A program made the translations under genes and the position numbers. A stretch of DNA of 64,000 nucleotides from an uncultured Gammaproteobacteria bacterium (lineage in GTDB: Bacteria > Pseudomonadota > Gammaproteobacteria > Arenicellales > JAANXG01). The notes under the pieces are model-generated. The model did no database searches. It saw only the letters and a program-made list of their open reading frames with translations, and was not told the origin of the DNA. Below are positions 30,802-40,204 of the stretch, in pieces. How positions within the stretch are numbered: position 1 is the first letter of the stretch; each line of letters starts with the position of its first letter. The DNA is taken from assembly GCA_947258785.1 (NCBI GenBank), contig CAMYJT010000002.1, forward strand, positions 62,001 to 126,000, written 5' to 3'.

Positions 30802-31097
30802 TGTACTACGTCATCATCGCTTCGGACTCCCCAGCGAGCTTGGAAGGCCGTACCACCGCCCGCCCCGATCACCTGCAGCGACTTCAGGCGCTCCGTGACG
30901 CGGGTCGCCTGCTGACCGCGGGACCGTGTCCGGGCATCGACAGCGAGGACCCCGGTGCGGCGGGATACAGCGGTAGCGTGATAATCGCTGAGTTCGATTC
31001 ACTGGAGTCGGCCCAGAGTTGGGCCGACTCCGATCCCTACGTCGATGCAGGTGTCTATGAATCGGTCGTCGTCAAGCCTTACCGGCAGGTGTTCTAG
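30801..31097 (+). CDS. YciI-like protein
   Basis: Small ferredoxin-like-fold protein (98 residues) of the YCII family. The pattern [42 protein letters not shown], with [34 protein letters not shown] at the end, covers the whole family. The His-Asp pair typical of the group is present in the RPDH segment. Function is unknown in most organisms. It sits between yciB and bolA, the usual arrangement. Confidence 0.92.
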   Translation: MYYVIIASDSPASLEGRTTARPDHLQRLQALRDAGRLLTAGPCPGIDSEDPGAAGYSGSVIIAEFDSLESAQSWADSDPYVDAGVYESVVVKPYRQVF

Positions 31098-31099
31098 CC

Positions 31100-31369
31100 T
31101 TGCAGTGTACGCAAATGATTAGGCAGCGCCTTACGACCGTCCTGGCCCCGGAGTCACTGGAAATCACGGATGAGAGCCATCTTCACGCCGGTCACGCTGG
31201 GGCCCGGAGCGGCAAGGGCCACTACGCCGTTACCATCGTCTCCGAGAAATTTACGGGCTTGAGTACACTGGAGCGCCACCGTATGGTCTACGGCGCGCTC
31301 ACCGACGCTATGGAATCCGACATCCACGCGCTGAACATACATGCCTTCGCGCCGGACGAATTTGCATAA
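31100..31369 (+). CDS. bolA: BolA-family protein
   Basis: Small protein of the BolA/IbaG fold that works with monothiol glutaredoxins in Fe-S and redox regulation. The ESHLHAGHAGARSGKGHYAVTIVSEKFTGLSTLERHRMVYGAL segment with the helix-turn-helix-like region is typical. Start choice is open: TTG at 31100 has an AGGTG 11 bp upstream and gives 89 residues; ATG at 31115 gives 84. It is the last gene of the yciB group. Confidence 0.93.
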   Translation: MQCTQMIRQRLTTVLAPESLEITDESHLHAGHAGARSGKGHYAVTIVSEKFTGLSTLERHRMVYGALTDAMESDIHALNIHAFAPDEFA

Positions 31370-31512
31370 TCATCGTCCGCGCTGGCCCGCCCGTTGCGCC
31401 AAGGGTCCCGCAAGTTGTCGAAAAGATCGAGGGGATGGACGCCATGTTTGAGCCCGGCACTCTCTTCGGTCGACGTGCCGGTGGCTGCGCGCTCACAACC
31501 GCTCGGCGGGAT

Positions 31513-31569
31513 TCGGGGTCAGATCACGTAAGGCACTTCGGCATGCTACGCCCCATGATCTGACCCCGA
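31513..31569. repeat. 57-bp element with 14-bp perfect inverted repeat
   Basis: TCGGGGTCAGATCA (31513-31526) and TGATCTGACCCCGA (31556-31569) are perfect inverted copies around 29 bp that contain CTTCGG, able to form a hairpin tip. This GGGGTCAG type of palindrome resembles REP-like or MITE-like elements scattered in gammaproteobacterial genomes. It lies between the convergent ends of bolA and the SdrD_B gene, where it could also act as a bidirectional transcription stop, although no T-tract follows. Confidence 0.7.
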
Positions 31570-31588
31570 GTTAGGAGCCTGTCCGGCC

Positions 31589-34588
31589 CTACTGGATCGG
31601 ACAGAGCGGCCCACCGACGCGGCTGTTGCCGGCAACGACTTCGAAGTCACCGAACACCGCCCCCGGTCCGATGGGCTGCGAGCAACTGGTGTGGACCCGG
31701 GTGTTGAGCACACCGTTTACGAACACGCGGATCTCGGTACCCAGCGTACCTCTTTTCCAGGACCCGGAAAACCCAAATACGTCATCGGGCTGGACGATGT
31801 CGTCGAACACAACTGTCTTGCCCTTGTTCTGCTCCACGACGGTGTGTGCGTCCTGTGTGGCACCGAGATAGCGGAAAATCAGATCGGTCACCCGCCCTTC
31901 ACAGGGTTGACACTCCTGGGACGGCGTAAAATAACCAAAGTCATAGCTCAACACCGGCTCGACCGACACCGGATTGGTCTGACTCGGGCTGGCAGTCGTG
32001 GCCGTGGCAGCGGCAAGCTGACCGCCGGTGAAATAGCCAAAATGATCACCATGCAGATCCACACCGGCCACCGTGGCGATGTGTCCCTCGAAACCGGCGT
32101 TGGTGGTTGGCAGCAAGCTCTCGCCGGGAACCGAGGAGCCCAGTACTCCGGCTACATCGGAAACCACCAGCCGGTAGACACCGGGTAACAGTCCGGGAAA
32201 GATGAATGCACCGTTTGCGTCGGTGGTCGCCGTTGCCGTCGCGACCGTTTCGAACACGTCGGTCTCAACGTTGGCAGTTTCCAGCAGATTCACGGTCACA
32301 CCGGCAAGGCCGATCTCGCCTGTGTCGCGGCGGCCATCCCGGTCGGTGTCCAGCCATACCGCGTCAGTGATCGACGGCAGAGCCTGGCCGCTCAGCGGAA
32401 AGTATCCAAAGTCGTGGTCGAGCGCTGTATCGCCCGCCGCAACGGTAAACGCGGCGGTCGGATTGGTGACCCCGGCCGGGCTGATCAACTCGCACGGCTC
32501 CAGGACGCCGCGAAGATCGGTGACATTCACTGCGTAGTTGCCGGGGGCAACACCGGTAAATAGATAACGCCCGCCGATGGTGTCGGTGGTCGCCACCACG
32601 CCGCCGGTGCCCACATCGATCAGCTCCACGGTCACAGCGTCGACGCCGGGTTCATCCACCTCGCGGATGCCATTCCGGTTGCTGTCCGTCCACACCAGAT
32701 CACCGATGACCGCGGCTCCGGGATTATCGTTGGCGTAACCGAAATCGACATCCAGTACGACTTCACCGGCGGCGGTAATGACCTGGGTAGGACCGGGATC
32801 GGTGGTGCCGCGGGACGTGGACAGGCCCGCCGGCACGGTGCCGTCCTCGACGTCAACGACGTAGACGCCCGGCGCCAGACCATTGAAACGGTAATTCCCA
32901 TTCGCGTCCGTCTGCGTCGTCGCCAGCGGCAGCCGGGTGGTCGCGTCGCGCAGCACCAGATTGACGTTCGGCAGACCCGGTTCGCCGGCGTCCTGCGCGC
33001 CGTCGTCGTCGGCGTCCAACCAGACGCGGTCACCGATAGCACCGGTGGGCCCGGCGAGATTAAAGTTTTCCGCGGCAACCTCAACCGTATAGTCCACCGG
33101 TGTCAGCCCGTTACCCGGAGTGACGTCGAAACGATACTGGCCGGTTGCGTCGGTGACGGTCCGGTCAATGAGATGCACATGGCCCTGAATGTCCGGGGGA
33201 TCGTACAGATTCAGGATCACCCCCGGTATGCCGGGCTCTTCGGCTTGCTGGATTCCGTCCGCGTTGGCATCGTGCCAGACGGTGTCGCCGATACGGACAT
33301 CGGGCAACTGCAGACATGGCTCGACGGGGGCTGTGGAGCCCTCCCTGGACTGCTGGCATAAGTTTTGGAGTAACCGCCAGGCGTTGAAATTCTGCATGTC
33401 CATGCCCTTCAGTTCGACCCGATAAATCCCCGGCGGCAGATCAAGGCCGTCGTAGTCCGCATCCGCGTCACTGGATTGCTCGGACAATCGAAACCGCTCC
33501 CATTCCTGATTACCTGAGGGGTTTTCGTTGACGACCGTCAAACCCGCCGGTGTCGTGATCTCATAGGAGACCGATGGCGACCGCAGAGCGAAGGGACTGA
33601 GCGTGTCGTCTGCCGGTGATCCCACACCCTGGGCGCCTTCCGGCCGGGTGTCCGATACCGCCCATGACGGCCGCGGTACCGCCGGCGTATTTGGATCGTC
33701 GGTGTCCGCGGTTGACCCGTCGTGGGCCCCGTGGTCCAAGTCCCCGTCCCACACCACAAACTCGGCCGGATCGAAAGTGTTGGGCTCGTCGGCCGGTCCA
33801 GGAAGGGCGAAAAAGGTAAACGTGCCGTCATAGGTCGATTCGCTCAAATCCCCGTCACACCGCCGTGTTACAACGTTGAAATCACAGTTCGGGTAGATCA
33901 CGCTGATGTCGTTGACAGTCCACAGCGCCGCCTGAAAGGCAAACGGCTCGGCGATGGTGGTCAGGATCGAGTCCGGGTTGAGGCGGACCTTGAAATTCGA
34001 CACCACCCGCGGACCCGGATCGACCAGGTGGATCCGCAACTGATAACGAAACTGCCCGTCCTTGGACTGGGCGCGATCCTCCACCCGAACAACCGGCGCG
34101 TCGTACCAGGCATTATCCGGCATTGACGACCCTTGCAACACGTAGGATGGACTGGTCGGATTGTCTGGGTCGAGCGGCACCGGATCGCCGGTGCCGTCGT
34201 CGTAATACAACTCGAACACGACTTCCCCGCTGTTACCCTCGAGCTTATTGTCCCAGTGCCCGAGGCTGTTTCCCCACAGATCGCGGGGGCTCGTGTCCCC
34301 GTCAAAGATACCGATCTGAAAGCTGTCGACGTCGACCGGAATGGCCAGCGATATGTTGATCGCCTGCCCGGTCAAGGTATCCTGTTTGGGCCCGGCGATA
34401 GACAAAAACCGACCGTCATCCACCGCGCAGGTCGGCAAACAATTGTATTGTGCCGACGCGATCCCACCCGCGCCCAGCGCAACAATCGCCACTAAAAGTC
34501 CGGCTACACGACGGATCGCACGGGAACCAACCGGTAGACATTCCAAGCGCGCGGTCACCAGGCCGCGCAAAACCGTCAGCATCTTCAT
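31589..34588 (-). CDS. Secreted SdrD_B-repeat surface protein with C-terminal DUF7467-like domain
   Basis: A 999-residue exported protein. The N-terminal signal is long (hydrophobic LLVAIVALGAGGIASA, cut near residue 46). A unique beta-rich region follows to about 430, then four SdrD_B/Cna_B-type repeats starting near 433, 518, 628 and 740. Each begins IGDxVWxDxNxDGxxDxxEPGxxxV-like and ends in FGY. The last 105 residues (TDLIFRYLGATQDAHTVVE, then FVNGVLNTRVHTSCSQPIGPG) resemble DUF7467. No LPXTG, PEP-CTERM or membrane anchor is seen, so the protein is extracellular or held non-covalently. The acidic repeats probably bind Ca2+. The ATG at 34588 was chosen for the GGGGGTG before it. The leader carries a riboswitch. 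Confidence 0.88.
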   Translation of the reverse strand: MKMLTVLRGLVTARLECLPVGSRAIRRVAGLLVAIVALGAGGIASAQYNCLPTCAVDDGRFLSIAGPKQDTLTGQAINISLAIPVDVDSFQIGIFDGDTSPRDLWGNSLGHWDNKLEGNSGEVVFELYYDDGTGDPVPLDPDNPTSPSYVLQGSSMPDNAWYDAPVVRVEDRAQSKDGQFRYQLRIHLVDPGPRVVSNFKVRLNPDSILTTIAEPFAFQAALWTVNDISVIYPNCDFNVVTRRCDGDLSESTYDGTFTFFALPGPADEPNTFDPAEFVVWDGDLDHGAHDGSTADTDDPNTPAVPRPSWAVSDTRPEGAQGVGSPADDTLSPFALRSPSVSYEITTPAGLTVVNENPSGNQEWERFRLSEQSSDADADYDGLDLPPGIYRVELKGMDMQNFNAWRLLQNLCQQSREGSTAPVEPCLQLPDVRIGDTVWHDANADGIQQAEEPGIPGVILNLYDPPDIQGHVHLIDRTVTDATGQYRFDVTPGNGLTPVDYTVEVAAENFNLAGPTGAIGDRVWLDADDDGAQDAGEPGLPNVNLVLRDATTRLPLATTQTDANGNYRFNGLAPGVYVVDVEDGTVPAGLSTSRGTTDPGPTQVITAAGEVVLDVDFGYANDNPGAAVIGDLVWTDSNRNGIREVDEPGVDAVTVELIDVGTGGVVATTDTIGGRYLFTGVAPGNYAVNVTDLRGVLEPCELISPAGVTNPTAAFTVAAGDTALDHDFGYFPLSGQALPSITDAVWLDTDRDGRRDTGEIGLAGVTVNLLETANVETDVFETVATATATTDANGAFIFPGLLPGVYRLVVSDVAGVLGSSVPGESLLPTTNAGFEGHIATVAGVDLHGDHFGYFTGGQLAAATATTASPSQTNPVSVEPVLSYDFGYFTPSQECQPCEGRVTDLIFRYLGATQDAHTVVEQNKGKTVVFDDIVQPDDVFGFSGSWKRGTLGTEIRVFVNGVLNTRVHTSCSQPIGPGAVFGDFEVVAGNSRVGGPLCPIQ

Positions 34589-34591
34589 TTG

Positions 34592-34607
34592 CACACCCCC
34601 AAGTGTG
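34592..34607 (-). promoter_or_regulatory. Hairpin holding the ribosome-binding site of the SdrD_B gene
   Basis: On the minus strand CACAC-TTGGGG-GTGTG forms a 5-bp stem with the G-rich ribosome-binding site in the loop, ending 3 nt before the ATG. Further upstream, GCCCGG (34617-34622 on the plus strand as CCGGGC) could pair with the GCCGGGC strand of the aptamer. These are candidate parts of an expression platform acting on translation. No intrinsic terminator is visible between aptamer and gene. Confidence 0.5.
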
Positions 34608-34641
34608 TTGCAGCAACCGGGCAGTAATTGTTTATGTATGT

Positions 34642-34720
34642 TGGCGGCCCGGCGGTCTCACACTTAAGGTAAGGCCCGTGGCTTTCCGTCCCCGTCTCGC
34701 GGCGGGTTTGGCTTTGTCCA
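34642..34720 (-). ncRNA. c-di-GMP-I (GEMM) riboswitch aptamer
   Basis: Read on the minus strand the segment shows the GEMM core in order. AAAGCCAAACC comes first, then a hairpin CCCGCC-GCGA-GACGGG with a GNRA tetraloop, then GGGACGGAAAGCCACGGGCC, a second hairpin (CTTAC/GTGAG), and the closing GACCGCCGGGCCGCC. TGG/CCA can close the outer stem. The consensus has GGCAAACC and ACGCAAAGCC; here the two changed positions (G to C and C to G) could be a compensating pair. The aptamer lies 54 nt before the start of a secreted repeat protein, a usual type of c-di-GMP riboswitch target. The ligand class (c-di-GMP versus cGAMP variants) is inferred. Confidence 0.85.
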
Positions 34721-34844
34721 GCGTCCGGATTTCTGCGTTGACTGCTAAAATCGATTTCGAGACCGACACCCAAGGTCTCTGCGGCTCATGGTACTGGATC
34801 CCCCGGTCAGTGCAAGACCACAATCCGACGGATTCACTCGGTTT

Positions 34845-34858
34845 TTGATCTGGATCAA
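34845..34858. promoter_or_regulatory. FNR/ANR box (proximal)
   Basis: TTGATCTGGATCAA is a perfect match to the FNR/ANR consensus TTGAT-N4-ATCAA. It lies 257 bp upstream of the SdrD_B start and 125 bp upstream of the aptamer. A weak -10 (GATTGT, minus strand, near 34820-34825) would put this box close to -40, the position for direct activation. Confidence 0.82.
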
Positions 34859-34870
34859 GAATGCCGATTA

Positions 34871-34884
34871 TTGATCTAGATCAA
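34871..34884. promoter_or_regulatory. FNR/ANR box (distal)
   Basis: TTGATCTAGATCAA is a second perfect FNR/ANR match, and a full palindrome. Its centre is 26 bp from the centre of the proximal box. No gene other than the SdrD_B gene starts near these boxes: the next gene to the right ends at 35032 on the same strand. The two sites and the riboswitch therefore appear to belong to one leader of about 300 nt. Confidence 0.82.
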
Positions 34885-35031
34885 GAAATCGACAGCGATC
34901 GGGCCTCGGAGGACCACCCGGCGCCGGGGTGACAACCCGGACCTGTGCATCACACCAGACCGACCGTCTGACAATCTACCGCCACCGCAACGGGGCCGCC
35001 GCCAGCCCGGAAACGGGGGCAACACGGTGAA

Positions 35032-35496
35032 TCAACGCCCGGTCGCCGAGTCCTGCGCTTGATCTGTGGACGACTTGTCGCCGCCCATTTTTCGAACCAA
35101 GGGGTCGACAAGGTGGTCATCAAGGGCGTTTGCAGCGCTGTCGAAGAATTGCCAGATCGCTTCGCCTGCATCACTGGCGACGTCTACAACGCCTTCAATG
35201 ACGTCTTGAATAAATTCACCGGAAAAAAATTTCTGCACTTCTGCGTCGAACTCCTGCTCACTTTTAGCCGACTTCACCGAATCCAAAAGTGACTCGAGTT
35301 CCTGAATCGCGCGTTGAACATTCTGATCTTCATCACTGCCGTGTGCTTGCTTCAACTCATCGAGTTTACGTTGTAATCCGTTAACGAAAGACCGGCGTCG
35401 ATGTCTTTTGACCGATTTTTGTCCGGCGTTGTAGGCGGCGAACAGGGCGATGGAGGCAATAGCCCCCCGCAGCAAGAATGGAATAAACGGTGCCAT
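35032..35496 (-). CDS. Small membrane-anchored hypothetical protein
   Basis: Not recognised. The 154-residue protein has one N-terminal membrane segment (FIPFLLRGAIASIALFAAYNAG), then a basic patch KSVKRHRRRS and a charged helical, possibly coiled-coil region (LQRKLDELKQAHG to SAKSEQEFDAEVQKFF). The C-terminal part DVIEGVVDVASDAGEAIWQFFDSAANALDDHLVD is amphipathic. The ATG at 35496 has GAGG 9 bp upstream. It is divergent from the fumarase gene and its 3' end faces the FNR boxes. Confidence 0.72.
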   Translation of the reverse strand: MAPFIPFLLRGAIASIALFAAYNAGQKSVKRHRRRSFVNGLQRKLDELKQAHGSDEDQNVQRAIQELESLLDSVKSAKSEQEFDAEVQKFFSGEFIQDVIEGVVDVASDAGEAIWQFFDSAANALDDHLVDPLVRKMGGDKSSTDQAQDSATGR

Positions 35497-35685
35497 ACTG
35501 AGCAACCTCGGCTTAAGGCGGATAACAGAAGGGATTTTCGCACGCTGACGCGACGATTTTCCAGTTGTGCCGCCGCAATCACAAACCCTCAGTGGGTGGA
35601 AATTGAGCGCTCCACGAGCTCGCGCACATCGAATCGCGCTAAAATCGACCTCCGTTTATTAAAACCCCGCGAGCCAGATTTTAAG

Positions 35686-37206
35686 ATGAGCGTGATCCAA
35701 CAAGAAGATTTCATCAACAGTGTGGCCGATGCGCTGCAATTCATTTCCTATTACCATCCAGTGGATTTTATTCAGGCCGTGCATTCCGCCTACCAACGGG
35801 AACAGTCCCCCGCGGCCAAGGACGCCATGGCACAGATACTGGTCAATTCCCGCATGTGCGCGGAGGGACGCCGGCCTGTCTGTCAGGATACCGGTATCGT
35901 CGTGGTGTTTCTGGAAATCGGGATGGGGGTGAGTTGGGGCACAGACCTGGGGGTGGAGGCGATGGTCAACGAAGGCGTGCGCCGCGCCTATCTGGATCCG
36001 GAAAACACACTGCGCGCATCCATAGTCGCCGACCCAGCGGGCCGTCGGCTAAATACCCGCGACAACACCCCTGCGGTGGTGCACATGCGGCTGGTGCCTG
36101 GCGAAACGGTGGCGGTCAGACTCGCCGCCAAGGGCGGAGGCTCTGAAAACAAGGCCAAAATGGCGATGCTCAATCCCAGTGACAGCATCTTGGATTGGGT
36201 GGTCGCCACGGTCCCCACCATGGGCGCCGGTTGGTGTCCGCCGGGTATTCTGGGCCTGGGCATCGGCGGCAGCGCGGAGAAAGCCGCGGTACTGGCCAAG
36301 GAGTCACTGATGGAACCGATCGACATTCATGAACTGCGTGACCGGGGTCCGCGGGACGCAATCGAACAACTGCGCCTGGAGATCTTCTCGGCGGTCAATG
36401 AGTTAGGCATCGGCGCCCAGGGCCTGGGTGGCCTGACCACCGTGCTGGACGTCAAGATCAAGGATTATCCGACCCATGCCGCATCCATGCCGGTCGCCAT
36501 GATTCCCAATTGCGCGGCCACCCGCCACGCGCATTTTGTTCTCGACGGCAGCGGGCCCAGCCAGCTGGAGCCGCCCAGTCTCGATCACTGGCCGGAAATA
36601 GCCTGGGAAGCCGGGCCGAACGCGCGGCGGGTAAACCTCGATCGCCTCACCCGGGAGGACATTCAGAGTTGGCGGCCTGGAGAGACCATACTTCTGTCCG
36701 GCAAACTGCTGACCGGTCGCGACGCCGCGCACAAGCGTATCGTGGACCTGCTCGGGCGCGGTGAGCCCCTGCCCGAAGGAGTGGATTTCACCAACCGATT
36801 TATCTACTACGTCGGCCCGGTTGATCCGGTGCGCGACGAAGTCGTCGGTCCGGCTGGACCTACCACCGCCACGCGCATGGACAAATTCACCGAAACCATG
36901 CTCGCCGAAACTGGATTGATCGGCATGATCGGCAAAGCAGAACGAGGTCCCGCCGCCATCAATGCGATCAAGCGGCACAAGGCCGTTTATTTGATGGCCG
37001 TCGGCGGCGCAGCCTATCTGGTGTCCAAAGCCATCCACAGTGCCCGGGTGATAGCGTTCGAGGATCTGGGCATGGAGGCGATTCACGAGTTCGGCGTACG
37101 GGACATGCCGGTGACCGTCGCGGTGGACGCCAACGGTGAGTCGATTCACCAGACCGGACCGGCAGAGTGGCGGGTCCGGCTCGCCGACGTGGCCAGATCC
37201 ACGTGA
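35686..37206 (+). CDS. Fumarate hydratase, class I (Fe-S dependent)
   Basis: Interconverts fumarate and malate in the citric acid cycle, using an oxygen-sensitive [4Fe-4S] cluster. The 506-residue protein has the FumA/FumB-type N-terminal domain with RPVCQDTGIVVVFLEIG, the GGSENKAKMAML segment and the ALHP-like GWCPPGILGLGIGG region. The C-terminal domain includes SGKLLTGRDAAHKRIVDLL and GPTTATRMDKFTETML. The open frame extends 95 codons upstream of the ATG at 35686, but that part overlaps the divergent neighbour and is not family-like. Confidence 0.95.
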   Translation: MSVIQQEDFINSVADALQFISYYHPVDFIQAVHSAYQREQSPAAKDAMAQILVNSRMCAEGRRPVCQDTGIVVVFLEIGMGVSWGTDLGVEAMVNEGVRRAYLDPENTLRASIVADPAGRRLNTRDNTPAVVHMRLVPGETVAVRLAAKGGGSENKAKMAMLNPSDSILDWVVATVPTMGAGWCPPGILGLGIGGSAEKAAVLAKESLMEPIDIHELRDRGPRDAIEQLRLEIFSAVNELGIGAQGLGGLTTVLDVKIKDYPTHAASMPVAMIPNCAATRHAHFVLDGSGPSQLEPPSLDHWPEIAWEAGPNARRVNLDRLTREDIQSWRPGETILLSGKLLTGRDAAHKRIVDLLGRGEPLPEGVDFTNRFIYYVGPVDPVRDEVVGPAGPTTATRMDKFTETMLAETGLIGMIGKAERGPAAINAIKRHKAVYLMAVGGAAYLVSKAIHSARVIAFEDLGMEAIHEFGVRDMPVTVAVDANGESIHQTGPAEWRVRLADVARST

Positions 37207-37397
37207 GTCAGCAGCCGAATCGGTCAGCCCACGAATCGATCCGCAATCCGGTCACCACGCTGAACCAATGATACGACTGGGATCGCAGTGGTTCACGCCG
37301 ATCCCGGCTTTTATTCGAGACCAAACCGGCAGGGGACGCCGCGGGCTAAGCCTGCATATTGCACCAGGGACCCCGGATACAGCGGTCAGTAGCCTGG

Positions 37398-40073
37398 CTA
37401 CGCCGCCTGTTGGCTCTGTGACACCAAGTCGCGCAACACAAACTGCAGGATCCCTCCGTGCACGTAGTAGTCCCATTCCTTTGGTGTGTCGATCCGCACC
37501 TGTGTGGTAATCCGGCTGCTGTCGCCCCCTCCCTCGGGTGTGACTACCACGGTAACGGTTGTGGCGCCGACTTCCAGTCCCTCTATGTCATAGGTCTCTT
37601 CTCCACTGAGTTCGAGCCGCTTACGGTCTTCGCCGTCCAGGAACTGCAATGGCAGAACCCCCATACCGATCAGATTGGAGCGGTGGATCCGTTCAAACGA
37701 CTCGACGATGACCGCGCGCACACCCAACAGGCGGGAGCCCTTGGCGGCCCAGTCCCGGGACGAGCCGGTACCGTACTCCTTGCCGGCGATCACGATCAAG
37801 GGCACACCCTGCGCCTGATAGTCCATCGCCGCATCGTAGATCGTCATCTGCTCGCCGCCGGGTTGGCGGCGTGTCCACCCACCCTCGGTCCCCGGCGCCA
37901 GCTCGTTGCGTAAGCGGATGTTCGCGAAGGTCCCGCGCATCATGACCTCGTGATTGCCGCGCCGTGAACCGTAGGAATTGAAATCCGCCGGCTTGACCCC
38001 GTGTTCGATCAGGTAGCGGCCCGCCGGGGAATCCGGCTTGATCGCTCCGGCCGGTGATATGTGGTCGGTGGTGATGCTGTCGCCGAGTTTGGCCAGCACA
38101 CGCGCACCACGGATCGGCTGAATTCCCTCCGGTTGCCGGGTCATACCGTCGAAGTATGGGGGTTTTCGCACATAGGTGGAGCTCGGGTGCCAGCTGTAGA
38201 GGTTCGACTCCGGTGTTTCGATCTTCTGCCAACGCTGATCGCCTTTCAACACGTCGGCGTATTTGGATTGAAACATTTCCCGGGTGATGGTCCCGCTGAC
38301 CACTTGGTTGATCTCCTCCCGTGACGGCCAGATGTCGCTTAAATAGACGTCCTTGCCGTCGGCGTCCCTGGCCAGGGGTTCTTTGGACAGGTCGATGTTG
38401 GTTGTGCCAGCGATGGCGTAAGCCACTACCAAGGGCGGGGAAGCAAGGAAATTCATCTGCACGTCGGCATGTACCCGGCCCTCGAAATTACGATTTCCGG
38501 ACAGCACCGAACATGCCACCAGGTTGCCGTCATGAATCGCCGTGCTGATTGCTTCGGGTAACGGACCGGAGTTGCCGATACAGGTCGTACAGCCGTAACC
38601 GACCACGTTGAAACCCAATTGTTCCAGGTACGGCAGCAATCCGGAATTGTTGAGGTACTCCGTGACCACCTGTGAGCCCGGTGCGAGCGAGGTCTTCACC
38701 CACGGCTTGACGGTAATGCCCCTCTCGACTGCCTTCCTGGCCAGCAAACCAGCGCCCATGATTACATCGGGGTTCGACGTATTGGTGCAGCTGGTGATGG
38801 CGGCGATCACGACGGCGCCATCCGTCAGCTCGAACTGCTGGCCGTCGTGAACAACCGACCGGGCCGCCGGAGTGGGTTGCATGTCGTGCAGGTATGACCC
38901 GATGACGGATTTCGCCTGACTCAGAGAGATGCGGTCCTGTGGTCGCTTCGGACCCGCAAGACTGGGCTCCACAGCGGCCAGGTCGAGCTGCAGCACATCC
39001 GTATACTCAGCCCGTTGAGATCCGGTTTCCCGAAACATACCTTGTTTGCGCGTGTACGCCTCCACCAAAGCGATTTGTTCTTCGGTTCGTCCGGTCAACC
39101 GCAAATAGTCCAAGGTCTCGCGATCGACTGGGAACATGCCACAGGTGGCGCCGTACTCCGGCGCCATATTGGCGATTGTAGCCTGATCCGCCAGCGACAG
39201 ATGGTCCAGCCCATCGCCGAAAAATTCGACAAACTTTCCAACCACGCCTTTTTCACGCAACATCTGCACGACGGTGAGCACGAGGTCGGTGGCGGTGGCG
39301 CCGGCGGACAATTGACCTTCCAGTTTGAACCCCACCACCTGCGGGATCAGCATGGTTATCGGTTGACCGAGCATGGCCGCCTCCGCTTCAATACCGCCAA
39401 CCCCCCAGCCGAGCACGCCGACACCGTTGATCATGGTGGTGTGCGAATCCGTGCCGACCAGCGTATCCGGGTAGGCCTGCAGAACACCGTCATCAATACG
39501 GCTGAACACCACCGGCGCCAGAAACTCCAGGTTGACCTGGTGCACGATGCCGGTATTTGGCGGTACCACCCGAAAATTTGAAAACGCCTTCTGGCCCCAG
39601 CGCAAAAACTGATACCGCTCCTGGTTGCGCTGGTATTCCAGCGCAGCATTGAGATCCAACGCGTTCTTACTGCCGTAGTGATCCACCATGACCGAATGGT
39701 CAATGACCAAATCTGCCGGCGACAGCGGATTGATCCATTCAGCCTTCCCGCCCAGTTCCTGCATCGCATCGCGCATGGTCGCGAGATCGACAACCGCCGG
39801 CACACCGGTGAAATCCTGCATCAGCACCCGCGCGGGAGTGAACGCAATCTCGTCCGTGGGCTGCGCCGTCGGCTCCCAGTTCGCCAGGGCCTCAATGTCG
39901 GCACGGGTGACATTGTGTCCGTCTTCAAAGCGGAGCAGGTTTTCGAGCAGGATCTTAAGAGAATACGGCAAGCGTTGCAGGGAATAATCAGCCGTTAATG
40001 CATCCAGCGCGAATATTTCGTACTGCTTACCGTCCACATCCAAACTGCTGCGGGCATTGAAGCTGTCATTCAT
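37398..40073 (-). CDS. acnA: Aconitate hydratase A
   Basis: Isomerises citrate to isocitrate with a [4Fe-4S] cluster. The 891-residue protein is of the AcnA/IRP type. The cluster cysteines are in [23 protein letters not shown] and [18 protein letters not shown]. The swivel domain holds [25 protein letters not shown] and [19 protein letters not shown] lies before the ATG. It is not AcnD: the neighbour prpE is a propionyl-CoA synthetase, but no prpB, prpC or prpF is present, so a methylcitrate cycle cannot be concluded. Confidence 0.97.
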   Translation of the reverse strand: MNDSFNARSSLDVDGKQYEIFALDALTADYSLQRLPYSLKILLENLLRFEDGHNVTRADIEALANWEPTAQPTDEIAFTPARVLMQDFTGVPAVVDLATMRDAMQELGGKAEWINPLSPADLVIDHSVMVDHYGSKNALDLNAALEYQRNQERYQFLRWGQKAFSNFRVVPPNTGIVHQVNLEFLAPVVFSRIDDGVLQAYPDTLVGTDSHTTMINGVGVLGWGVGGIEAEAAMLGQPITMLIPQVVGFKLEGQLSAGATATDLVLTVVQMLREKGVVGKFVEFFGDGLDHLSLADQATIANMAPEYGATCGMFPVDRETLDYLRLTGRTEEQIALVEAYTRKQGMFRETGSQRAEYTDVLQLDLAAVEPSLAGPKRPQDRISLSQAKSVIGSYLHDMQPTPAARSVVHDGQQFELTDGAVVIAAITSCTNTSNPDVIMGAGLLARKAVERGITVKPWVKTSLAPGSQVVTEYLNNSGLLPYLEQLGFNVVGYGCTTCIGNSGPLPEAISTAIHDGNLVACSVLSGNRNFEGRVHADVQMNFLASPPLVVAYAIAGTTNIDLSKEPLARDADGKDVYLSDIWPSREEINQVVSGTITREMFQSKYADVLKGDQRWQKIETPESNLYSWHPSSTYVRKPPYFDGMTRQPEGIQPIRGARVLAKLGDSITTDHISPAGAIKPDSPAGRYLIEHGVKPADFNSYGSRRGNHEVMMRGTFANIRLRNELAPGTEGGWTRRQPGGEQMTIYDAAMDYQAQGVPLIVIAGKEYGTGSSRDWAAKGSRLLGVRAVIVESFERIHRSNLIGMGVLPLQFLDGEDRKRLELSGEETYDIEGLEVGATTVTVVVTPEGGGDSSRITTQVRIDTPKEWDYYVHGGILQFVLRDLVSQSQQAA

Positions 40074-40204
40074 CGTGTTCGACTCTCCGGATTCTTTCGT
40101 CGTGTAGGGGGTCCTGCATCGACGACGATCGACACGGCGGGGATTGAACCGCCGGCTCTCGATGCATTGCTTGTGTCAATCTTAATTATTAAATTAATGC
40201 ATAA

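Noticed and set aside
35401..35685. N-terminal extension of the fumarase frame
   Set aside because: It overlaps the divergent hypothetical gene and has no resemblance to fumarase N-termini.
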